NCBI GenBank assembly: GCA_050738155.1
Contig: JBOHYW010000001.1
Coordinates: 1 to 64,000 of the forward strand
Length of the DNA: 64,000 nt
From: 66-474 sp050738155
GTDB taxonomy: Bacteria > Pseudomonadota > Gammaproteobacteria > Xanthomonadales > Rhodanobacteraceae
Direction: 5' to 3'
Within the stretch, counting starts at the first letter, position 1. The number at the start of each line of letters is the position of its first letter. The translations under genes were made by a program, and so were the position numbers. Under the pieces are notes generated by a model, which worked only from the letters and a program-made list of their open reading frames with translations, did no database searches and had not been told where the DNA came from. Of the stretch, positions 34,781 to 42,374 are shown piece after piece.

Positions 34781-36286
34781 CTATTTGGCAGCCGTTTGTT
34801 TCGCCGGCAGGATTTTCCAGTGGAAGTGATAGCTCCACTTGTCGTAATACAAATTGCCGCCATCCCACTCGACCTCGCCACGTTGCGAGTCGACGGTGTC
34901 GGAACGAAAATGCTGCTTGGCCGGGACAAACTTGTCGCCGTAGCCGTTGTTGAAGGCAATGCGGAAGTTGTCGAGACCGCCCAGGTAGAACCATTTCACC
35001 GCCGGGTCTTTCGAATCCAGGCGTCCGTAGGTCACGTCCACCGGTACCCATCCGTACGGGGCCAGATAAATCTGCGCCCAGTCGTGGATATCGCTGTAAC
35101 TGCTCTTGGTGAACGTCCAGCCGGACTGCCAGCGCGCCGGGATGCCATTCATGCGCAGCAGCGTCATCAACAGCAGGGTCTGCTCGCCGCAATCGCCATG
35201 TCCGGCGTCCAGCGTGTACATGCTGATATCCGGAATCGTCGAGTATTCGCGCGCGCCGGCCCATGGAACATCGTCAACCGCTGCGAACAGTTTTTGCGCG
35301 ATCCGGTAAGGATTGGTGGTATCGCCGACGATCTGGTGCGAAAACACCCGCAGTGGTTCGGTGAACACGATGTGGGGCGCACGTTCGGCAACGTACGGCG
35401 CAAGCGCGGGCGTGATCTTCGCTGGTACCACCTTGTCCGGATCGATCGGATGGTATTGCGCGTACAAGGTCACCTGATAGGTGATCGAGAACGTGGTCGG
35501 TTTGCCGGCTTGCGCGGCCTTTTCAAGATAGACGGTGCGTTGCTTTGCCGCCTTCGGCGCGACGCGGTGGCGTGACGGCACACTGCTGATGAATTCGATA
35601 CCTTCCTGTTGTCCGGGAATCGCCTGCGGGTACGGAATCCAGGCCCGGATCGTCTTGCCGGCGGGCACGGCGTCGGCATCGACAACCAGTGATTGTGTCA
35701 CCTGCACGCGCTGCGGCATCACGCCGGTGTGGCCGCTCGACAACGCCGCATGCACCACCTTCGTGTCGTAACTGGACCAGTCGTCCGTGTCAGGCGGCAA
35801 TTTCGCCAGTTTTCGCGCCTCGCTGCTCAGGTCGAACAGGTTCGACGGTGAGCGCCGGAAGTACCACAGCTTGCCGTCGATGACTTTGTGTTCGAACAAG
35901 CCGTGCGCATTCCAGCGTGCGAATTCGGCTTCGGTAAGGCCTGGAATTTTCTTGCGGACCTTGGCTTCGACTTCGTCGGCGGTGAGATCGAAGTCATAGG
36001 CAATGCGCTGCATGCGGACGCGCTGGAAGTGCAGCGCCTTGCGCTCGGCCGCCGGCAGTTCAGGGTTCTGCAAGGCAACAGCAATCTGCGCATCCGCTGC
36101 CTTGAACTGGCCACCATTGACGAGTTGCACGATCGTCGCCAGCGGTTCCGCCGGCGTTGTTGTCGTGACGGCGCCTGCGGCGATGGCGGCACTCACCGGC
36201 AGCGCACACAAACATGCCAGCAACCCCAGCCACGGAAGGTGCGACAGCTTGGATGGCACGTTCGCGATTTGCTTTCTTTTATCCAT
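34781..36286 (-). CDS. Secreted transglutaminase-like cysteine protein
   Basis: 501 residues with an N-terminal hydrophobic export signal (PWLGLLACLCALPVSAA). After a helical region (about 45-170) and a beta-rich middle, a transglutaminase-like catalytic domain shows Cys366 (GHGDCGEQTLLLMTLLRM), His401 (SDIHDWAQIYL) and Asp417 (GWVPVDVTYG). Bacterial proteins with this fold are often thiol peptidases or amidases rather than crosslinkers. It is the first gene of the operon transglutaminase-like / D-aminoacylase / GH18, directly under promoter module E with a leader of about 30 nt. A role in opening stem-peptide cross-bridges is inference from the neighbours; the substrate is unknown. Confidence 0.85.
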   Translation of the reverse strand: MDKRKQIANVPSKLSHLPWLGLLACLCALPVSAAIAAGAVTTTTPAEPLATIVQLVNGGQFKAADAQIAVALQNPELPAAERKALHFQRVRMQRIAYDFDLTADEVEAKVRKKIPGLTEAEFARWNAHGLFEHKVIDGKLWYFRRSPSNLFDLSSEARKLAKLPPDTDDWSSYDTKVVHAALSSGHTGVMPQRVQVTQSLVVDADAVPAGKTIRAWIPYPQAIPGQQEGIEFISSVPSRHRVAPKAAKQRTVYLEKAAQAGKPTTFSITYQVTLYAQYHPIDPDKVVPAKITPALAPYVAERAPHIVFTEPLRVFSHQIVGDTTNPYRIAQKLFAAVDDVPWAGAREYSTIPDISMYTLDAGHGDCGEQTLLLMTLLRMNGIPARWQSGWTFTKSSYSDIHDWAQIYLAPYGWVPVDVTYGRLDSKDPAVKWFYLGGLDNFRIAFNNGYGDKFVPAKQHFRSDTVDSQRGEVEWDGGNLYYDKWSYHFHWKILPAKQTAAK

Positions 36287-36322
36287 GCATTAACCAATTA
36301 TGAAGCTACGTCAAACCCGCCA

Positions 36323-36389
36323 ATCGTAGCCAGCCGTTGGCGTCGGTCACCAATGAAAAGCTCGGCACTTGCCATAACCGAAGGTTGTG
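36323..36389 (-). promoter_or_regulatory. Regulon promoter module E (transglutaminase-like operon)
   Basis: On the minus strand: CACAACCTTCGGTTATG (36373-36389), 14 nt, TTTCATTGG (36350-36358), 21 nt, TACGAT (36323-36328). It is the most diverged operator half but keeps the exact spacing. The start is expected near 36316, about 30 nt before the ATG at 36286. Confidence 0.8.
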
Positions 36390-36648
36390 GGCACAACCGC
36401 AATGGCATCGCGGTACGTCGAAGGCAATGTGCTTGCTTCCATCCAGCCGTGTCGTGGCCGATGGTGGCTGCGCATCGGCCCCGCTAGCCGTGCAGCGCGT
36501 GCGTACAACGCAGCGGCAACACGGATCCGCACTCACCGCAAACGCGAATCAGGGAGGCTGTTGGCGCATCCCGGAATACGAAAAAATTTCCACATGTTGG
36601 TCATGCGCCGACGGCCGGTACGCCACCACGTTTGCGGCGAAACATGCC

Positions 36649-36715
36649 CATAACCCGCGACTATGCCTCGTGTCCACTATTTCATTGGCGGACGCCTTTT
36701 GCCTGTGTTTATGCT
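36649..36715 (+). promoter_or_regulatory. Regulon promoter module F (TonB receptor 3)
   Basis: CATAACCCGCGACTATG (36649-36665), 14 nt, TTTCATTGG (36680-36688), 21 nt, TATGCT (36710-36715). Modules E and F lie back to back in the 493-bp interval 36287-36779. The 260 bp between them hold no gene I can support. Confidence 0.82.
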
Positions 36716-36779
36716 TGGCCCGCGCTTTGTTCGGCAAGTGAAGTTGTACCAACTGTCTTACCACGAGGGGTACGCATTC

Positions 36780-39700
36780 ATGAAAGGCAAGATTGCACGT
36801 GCGTCACACCGCGGAAACGTCTTTCGGCGCAAAGCGCTGGCGTTGGCGATCGGCGGTTCGATTGCGCTGGCTTGCAGTAGTGGCGCGTTCGCGCAAGCCG
36901 TCAATGGCACGATTCGCGGCACCGTGCCGGCAGCCCCCAACGAAACCGTCCAAATCACCGGCGGCGCGGGCTACAACCGCACCGTCACGGTCGGACCATC
37001 CGGACTGTATTCGGTGACGTTGCCGGTCGGCACGTACACGGTGTCATTGCTGCAGAACGGCAAGGTGGTGCAGAGTCGAACCGGTGTCACGCCGGCCGCG
37101 GCAGGCGCAGCGGTGGTCAATTTCACGACGACTGCCAAGAACGTCCAGACCCTCAATGCCATCAACGTCACGGCCAACGCAATCCCGGCCATCGACGTGA
37201 CCACCACCAATCAGGTCACCACCGTCACCGCCAAGCAACTGCAGCAATTGCCGCTGGGGCGCACCGCCGAGGACATCGCCCTGCTGGCGCCGGGTGTGGG
37301 CCTTGGCAACCCCGAGCTGGCGGGCGGCCCGCTGGGTACGCCGACCAACGTGTTCGGCGGCGCTTCGACGGCCGAGAACGCGTACTACGTGGATGGTATG
37401 AACACCACCGAGGCGCTCAACAACCAGGGCGGCATCACGCTGCCGTATGGCGCTATCCAGCAGCAGCAAACCTTCATTTCCGGCTACGACGCCAGGTATG
37501 GCCGCTCGATCGGCGGCGTGATCAACCAGATCGGCAAGAGCGGCTCCAACCAGTGGCACTTTGGCGTGCGCGCCCAATGGCGGCCGGGCAAGCTGCGCTC
37601 CGACCCCGAGAACTATTATTTCAACAATCCGCTGGATACGGACCCTGGCAACTCACCCGGCGATATTGCCGTTTATCGCAAGGACAACGGCAGCAGCGAG
37701 CGGGTCTACGACGCCTACGTCAGCGGCCCGATCATCAAGAACAAGTTGTTCTTCTTCGTGGGCGCCGAGCAGGACAACAGTCATTACCGGACGACCTCGG
37801 AGTTTGCCGGCAGCGGCGCCACCACCGAAGACGTGACCGTCCACGATCCGAAGATTTACGCCAAGCTGGACTGGAACATCAACGAGAACAACGTCCTGAC
37901 CCTGACCGGCTTGCAGAACGAGCACAAGACGTGGGGGGGCGTTTACGACTTCGACTACAACACCTTGCAACGTGGCGACTTCAACAGCCTCGATCAGACC
38001 GGCAAGACTGCTTTCAGGATGTGGGTGGCCAACTACACCTCCTATCTCACCGACAACCTCACGCTGAATGCGATGCTGGGCAAGATGCACGGCGAGTATT
38101 ACACGCAACAACCGGGGTACCCGGGCTTCGATCCAACGCTGCCGCACATTGCCGATGCTTCCTTCCAGGATCCGGCGTTCGTCCCACCCGGCGGCATTCG
38201 CAATTCGCAAGGCAACTCGACCATCGCGAATCCCGGGCATAGCGAATCGGTGATGAACTACCGGCTGAGTCTCGACTACAAGCTGGGCAACCACGATTTG
38301 CAGGTCGGTATCGACAACATCAATTCATGGGACCTGCTGGACGGCTCCTTGAACACCGGGCCGGGTTATCAGTGGATCTACGGGAAAGCCGATGCCGGCA
38401 AACCGATCCTCAACAGCGACCCCAATGCGCCACCGTATGTCGGTCCGTCGCCCCAGTGTGATTCGAGCGGCACCTGCTATTACGTGCAGAAGCACGTCGA
38501 CATCAGCACCGCTTCGGTGCGCGTCGCGCAACGTGCCCAGTACGTGATGGACAATTGGCAGATCACGCCCAACCTGTTGCTGAACCTGGGTGTGCGCAAC
38601 GACCAGTTCGTCAACTACGACGCCTCGGGCGTGCCGTACATCCGCCTGACCAAACCGCAATGGGCACCGCGCCTGGGCTTCAGTTGGGACGTGCACGGCG
38701 ACTCCACCCTGAAGGTGTTCGGCAATGCCGGCCGCTATTACCTGGCGTTGCCGACCCAGGTGGCACTGTCCATCGCCGCGCCCGTGACCAACGCCGGTCA
38801 GTACGGCACGTACACGGGAATCGACCCGGCAACCGGCGAACCGATCGGCTTCAAGCCCATCGCGCAAAATCCGACGACGGGCGCTTCGATCGACAGCGAA
38901 TACGGCCAGGCCAAGGATCCGCGCATCTCGGCTGCCCAGAACATCGGCGCCGAATATTCGGACAACTTCGTGTTGGGCATGCAGCAACAGTTCCAGATGC
39001 TGGGCACGAGTTGGGTATTCGGTGCCACCGGCACCTACCAGAAGATGAGCCGCATCATCGACGACTTCGACGCCATCCAGAACGAGTGCGCGGCCGGGCG
39101 GGCGCAAGGCTACGCCTGGATGACTTCCGCCACCTGCGCCAGTTGGGCCCAGAGTCTCGTGCTGGTGAATCCCGGCACCACCAACGACATCCTGATGAAG
39201 GCGCCGGATGGCAGTCTGGTTCCGGTCACCCTGACGGCTGCAGACCAGCAGTTCCCGAGAGGGCCGACACGCAAATACTACGCGGTGGATCTGTCGCTGT
39301 CGCACGAGTGGGATGGCAAGTGGTTCGCCAAGATCGACTATGTGTGGTCGCAAACCATCGGCAATACCGAAGGGCCGGTCAGCACGTATTCCCAGCAGAG
39401 CGGGTCGTACGAATCGATCACCACTGCATGGGATTTCCCGCTGCGCATGCAGAACTCGTACGGCATGCTGCCCAACGATCGCCGGAACACGGTCAAGATT
39501 TTTGGCGCCTATGCGATCAATCCGGACTGGACGGTTGGCGGCAACCTGTATCTCGCCTCGGGCACGCCGCGCCTGTGCCGCGGACATTACGGGCCGGATC
39601 AGGAAGCAGGTTCGGGCACCTACTACTGGTGCGGTGGCGTACCGGTCCCTCCGGGTTCGCTTGGACGTTTGCCTTGGACCCACCAGTTGAGCCTCAACGT

Positions 39701-39893
39701 GGACTACAAGCCGGCGTGGGCCCAGCACAAGCTCGATTTCAACCTTGCCGTATTCAATGTGTTCAACGAACAAACCACAGTGTTCTACAACGACTTCTTC
39801 GGAACGACGAGCAGTCCGAATCCCGACTTCGGAAGGGTTCAGGACACCCGCCCACCCCGCAGCTTCCGGTTCTCCGTTTCGTACGATTTCTGA
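36780..39893 (+). CDS. TonB-dependent receptor 3 with N-terminal carboxypeptidase-regulatory-like domain
   Basis: The start ATG at 36780 has GAGGGG nine bases upstream, the same arrangement as receptor 2; the frame is open further upstream but that part is promoter sequence. 1037 residues: a signal peptide (ALALAIGGSIALACSSG, then AFAQA), a beta-sandwich extension (VNGTIRGTV, GLYSVTLPVGTYTVSLL), a plug (LPLGRTAEDIALLAPGV, ENAYYVDGMN, DARYGRSIGGVINQIG) and a barrel ending FSVSYDF. It is a close paralogue of receptor 2, shares its promoter architecture and is likewise followed by a TPR-sulfotransferase. Differences lie mostly in extracellular-loop segments, which may mean related but distinct ligands. 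Confidence 0.93.
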   Translation: MKGKIARASHRGNVFRRKALALAIGGSIALACSSGAFAQAVNGTIRGTVPAAPNETVQITGGAGYNRTVTVGPSGLYSVTLPVGTYTVSLLQNGKVVQSRTGVTPAAAGAAVVNFTTTAKNVQTLNAINVTANAIPAIDVTTTNQVTTVTAKQLQQLPLGRTAEDIALLAPGVGLGNPELAGGPLGTPTNVFGGASTAENAYYVDGMNTTEALNNQGGITLPYGAIQQQQTFISGYDARYGRSIGGVINQIGKSGSNQWHFGVRAQWRPGKLRSDPENYYFNNPLDTDPGNSPGDIAVYRKDNGSSERVYDAYVSGPIIKNKLFFFVGAEQDNSHYRTTSEFAGSGATTEDVTVHDPKIYAKLDWNINENNVLTLTGLQNEHKTWGGVYDFDYNTLQRGDFNSLDQTGKTAFRMWVANYTSYLTDNLTLNAMLGKMHGEYYTQQPGYPGFDPTLPHIADASFQDPAFVPPGGIRNSQGNSTIANPGHSESVMNYRLSLDYKLGNHDLQVGIDNINSWDLLDGSLNTGPGYQWIYGKADAGKPILNSDPNAPPYVGPSPQCDSSGTCYYVQKHVDISTASVRVAQRAQYVMDNWQITPNLLLNLGVRNDQFVNYDASGVPYIRLTKPQWAPRLGFSWDVHGDSTLKVFGNAGRYYLALPTQVALSIAAPVTNAGQYGTYTGIDPATGEPIGFKPIAQNPTTGASIDSEYGQAKDPRISAAQNIGAEYSDNFVLGMQQQFQMLGTSWVFGATGTYQKMSRIIDDFDAIQNECAAGRAQGYAWMTSATCASWAQSLVLVNPGTTNDILMKAPDGSLVPVTLTAADQQFPRGPTRKYYAVDLSLSHEWDGKWFAKIDYVWSQTIGNTEGPVSTYSQQSGSYESITTAWDFPLRMQNSYGMLPNDRRNTVKIFGAYAINPDWTVGGNLYLASGTPRLCRGHYGPDQEAGSGTYYWCGGVPVPPGSLGRLPWTHQLSLNVDYKPAWAQHKLDFNLAVFNVFNEQTTVFYNDFFGTTSSPNPDFGRVQDTRPPRSFRFSVSYDF

Positions 39894-39916
39894 CCACTGC
39901 CAGGTTCTCTCTCCAG

Positions 39917-39944
39917 CGCCGGGTTTGTGCTCGGCGTTTTTTTT
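39917..39944 (+). terminator. Rho-independent terminator after TonB receptor 3
   Basis: CGCCG at 39917-39921 pairs with CGGCG at 39932-39936 around a 10-nt loop, followed by eight T (39937-39944). It lies 24 bp past the receptor stop and should separate the receptor transcript from the sulfotransferase gene at 40179. Confidence 0.8.
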
Positions 39945-40008
39945 GAGCGGCGGTCGTGCGGCTGACATTCCATTGCCACGTTGGTTGACGCAAGAAAGAG
40001 CATATTTG

Positions 40009-40086
40009 ACACGGATCAAAGCGAAAAAAGCGGATAGAAGCGAACGTCCATCGGATCCTTGTTTTATTATCCGCGTTCATCCGTGT
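40009..40086. repeat. ACACGGAT...ATCCGTGT inverted repeat
   Basis: ACACGGAT at 40009-40016 is complementary to ATCCGTGT at 40079-40086 and is followed by CAA, as in the inverted repeat at 785-842. It lies in the 285-bp interval after receptor 3; apart from the terminator nothing else is recognisable there. Confidence 0.4.
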
Positions 40087-40178
40087 CCAAGGTTCTCTGT
40101 TCGTTCGGGACGCGTACGGCCTTTTGTATTGACGTAAAGATGGAATAACCTGACGGGCGGGTCCTTTGACGGTCCGAT

Positions 40179-41825
40179 ATGCCAAACGACGTGATCCATT
40201 CTTCCCAACAAAGTCCTTCGCAGCAACGGCTCTCGCCCGTGGCGACCCGCCTGCTTGCAAGAGCGAACAGGGAATGGGAGCAACAGCAGTTCGATGCCGC
40301 GGAACGCTCGCTGACCAATGTGCTGGCGTTGGTGCCGGATTATCCCGATGCCGTCCGGATGCTGGGCATGGTGGTGCAGCGACGCGGCGATCACGTCCGG
40401 GCGGCTGACTGCTTTCGACGGGTCCTTGCGCTGTGGCCCGAGTATGCCGATTTGCGCATCTGCCTCGGCATTGCCCTGTACGAACAGGGCGAAGTCGCCG
40501 AGGCCGTCACGCATTTGCGCAAGGCGTGCGAATTTGAACCGGCTTCCGCGTCGGCATGGTTCAATCTCGGCGAAGCACTCGGGCGCGAGGCGCACTCGGA
40601 TGACGCGGTCGCGGCGCTGCAACGGGCGATCGACCTCAATCCCACACACACATCGGCCCGGCTTTCATTGGCCCGGGTGCAAGCCAGCCTGGGCCGTATC
40701 GACGCCGCGGTCGCGGGTTATCGCGAGGTGCTGCGCCACGACCCCGGCAACGCCGAAGGCTGGTTCGGATTGTCGAACCTCAACACGGTCCGCTTCGATG
40801 CCGAAGATCTCGCCCACATGCAGCGCGCGTTGGCGCGTCCCGGCGTGTCGGGTCGCGAATACGAATTGCTGGCTTTCACCTGCGCGAAGGCGCTGGAAAA
40901 CCGTGGCGACCACGCGCAAGCCTTCGATGTGTTCGGGCTCGCCAATGCGTCGCGTCGCAAGCGGGTGAAGTGGGATGCCGCGGGCGAACGCAAACGCGTC
41001 GAGGCAATCATGCGGGTGTTTGCGGACGAGATGCCGCCGCCGCTGGATCCCGAACTCGGCAGTGAAGCCATCCTGATCGTCAGCATCCCGCGTTCGGGTT
41101 CGACGTTGCTGGAGCAGATCCTTGCCTCGCATTCGCAAGTCGAAGGCGCCAACGAGATCAAGGACATGACGAACGTGATCGATGCCGAAACCCGGCGTCG
41201 CGGCGCGGTTCATTCCGATTCGGCCCGCTCCAGTTCAGCGTTCCCGTTGTGGGTGCCGGATGCGACCGCGCAGGATTGGCAGCGTCTCGGCCGCGAATAC
41301 CTCGCAGGCACCGCGCGCTGGCGCAAGCGCAAGCCAAGGTTTACCGACAAGAGTCTCGTCAGCTGGTATTTAGTCGGCGCGGCTCTGGCGATGTTGCCCG
41401 CCGGACGCGTGGTCGTGGTCCGGCGCGATCCGGTGGAGACTTGCCTGGCGTGCTATCGCCAGCTCTTCAGCGAAAAAAGCGGTTTCGCTTGCGACCTCGA
41501 CGAGATGGCCGATTACTGTGTCGACTTCCTGCGCCTGACGGGCTTCTGGTTGGACAGGTATCCGAACCGCGTGTTCGACCTCCAATACGAAGCGCTGGTC
41601 GCCGAGCCGGAACCGCAAATTCGTCGCTTGCTGGATTTCTGCGACTTGACGTTCGAACCGGCTTGTCTTGATTTTCACAAGACCGCGCGCACGGTGCAAA
41701 GCCTGCCCAGCGCCGCACAGGTGCGGCAGCCCATTCGTCGCGACACCGCGCGCAGCGCACTTTATGGCGACAAGCTGGATCGCCTGCGCCAGCGCTTGCG
41801 CGATGCCGGGTTGCCGGTGGCTTGA
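40179..41825 (+). CDS. TPR-repeat sulfotransferase 2
   Basis: 548 residues, colinear with the copy at 12335-13966. The TPR array spans about 20-200 (AWFNLGEALGREA). The sulfotransferase domain carries the PAPS loop PRSGST at 304-309, and RVVVVRRDPVETCLACYRQ near 430 likely supplies the 3'-phosphate contacts. The conserved EVEGANEIKDM-type stretch (here QVEGANEIKDMTNV) is shared by both copies. No signal peptide or membrane helix is seen, so it should act in the cytoplasm. The ATG has only a weak ribosome site and a terminator separates it from receptor 3, so it may have its own promoter in 39945-40178. The acceptor of the sulfate is unknown. Confidence 0.86.
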   Translation: MPNDVIHSSQQSPSQQRLSPVATRLLARANREWEQQQFDAAERSLTNVLALVPDYPDAVRMLGMVVQRRGDHVRAADCFRRVLALWPEYADLRICLGIALYEQGEVAEAVTHLRKACEFEPASASAWFNLGEALGREAHSDDAVAALQRAIDLNPTHTSARLSLARVQASLGRIDAAVAGYREVLRHDPGNAEGWFGLSNLNTVRFDAEDLAHMQRALARPGVSGREYELLAFTCAKALENRGDHAQAFDVFGLANASRRKRVKWDAAGERKRVEAIMRVFADEMPPPLDPELGSEAILIVSIPRSGSTLLEQILASHSQVEGANEIKDMTNVIDAETRRRGAVHSDSARSSSAFPLWVPDATAQDWQRLGREYLAGTARWRKRKPRFTDKSLVSWYLVGAALAMLPAGRVVVVRRDPVETCLACYRQLFSEKSGFACDLDEMADYCVDFLRLTGFWLDRYPNRVFDLQYEALVAEPEPQIRRLLDFCDLTFEPACLDFHKTARTVQSLPSAAQVRQPIRRDTARSALYGDKLDRLRQRLRDAGLPVA

Positions 41826-41915
41826 CGGAATCAATCCATTTTTGAGGCGGTTGTGGGAGCGGGCCGGCGCGGAGCGCCGTCTTTTGCTGTTGCCCGCGTT
41901 GAGCTTCACAGAGTG

Positions 41916-42041
41916 GTAGGCCGGCTCAAGGCCAAAGGCCGGAGCCGGCATTGGTTGGGTGTGCTCCCTGTTGCCGATTGAGACATCACCGAAAACATGG
42001 TCCTCGCCGGTTCCGTCGCGACGCTCCTTGAACCGGCCTAC
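41916..42041. repeat. GTAGGCCGG-type palindromic repeat
   Basis: Starts GTAGGCCGGCTCAAGGCC and ends CTTGAACCGGCCTAC, the same class as 17673-17766 but with a longer centre. With 42181-42268 it occupies most of the 549-bp gap between the sulfotransferase and dadA; no gene is seen there. Confidence 0.75.
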
Positions 42042-42180
42042 GACTCCTGCATCGACCATCCATTTCATGCGTAACTCGGTAAAAGCGTGCATGCACGTGA
42101 CCATGCGAATCGCTCCGCTCGGTCGCGACCACGGTCGTTCCTACGTCACCACCCATTTTATGCGCGAACCCGCAGCAAGC

Positions 42181-42268
42181 GTAGGTTGGGCTGACGCCGG
42201 CTTTATCGGCGGAAGCCCAACATCGCCCGCATATTGCGTTGGGCTTCGCAAGGCTCAGCCCAATCTGC
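42181..42268. repeat. GTAG-type palindromic repeat, diverged right end
   Basis: Starts GTAGGTTGGGCTGACGCC like the unit at 872-959 but ends CTCAGCCCAATCTGC, so the right GTAG arm has decayed. Confidence 0.7.
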
Positions 42269-42374
42269 ATCGCTGTGGTGGGGGCGGGCCGGTACCGCCG
42301 TCTTCTTCTTTTGCCCGCGACGTGATCACCGGGCTGCGGGGCGGTGTCATTTTCCGTTCGGCACTGATACCCAA

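Noticed and set aside
36663..36779. Upstream extension of the receptor 3 frame
   Set aside because: It would encode the promoter -35/-10 region; the ATG at 36780 has the same GAGGGG-N9-ATG as receptor 2 and begins a proper signal peptide.
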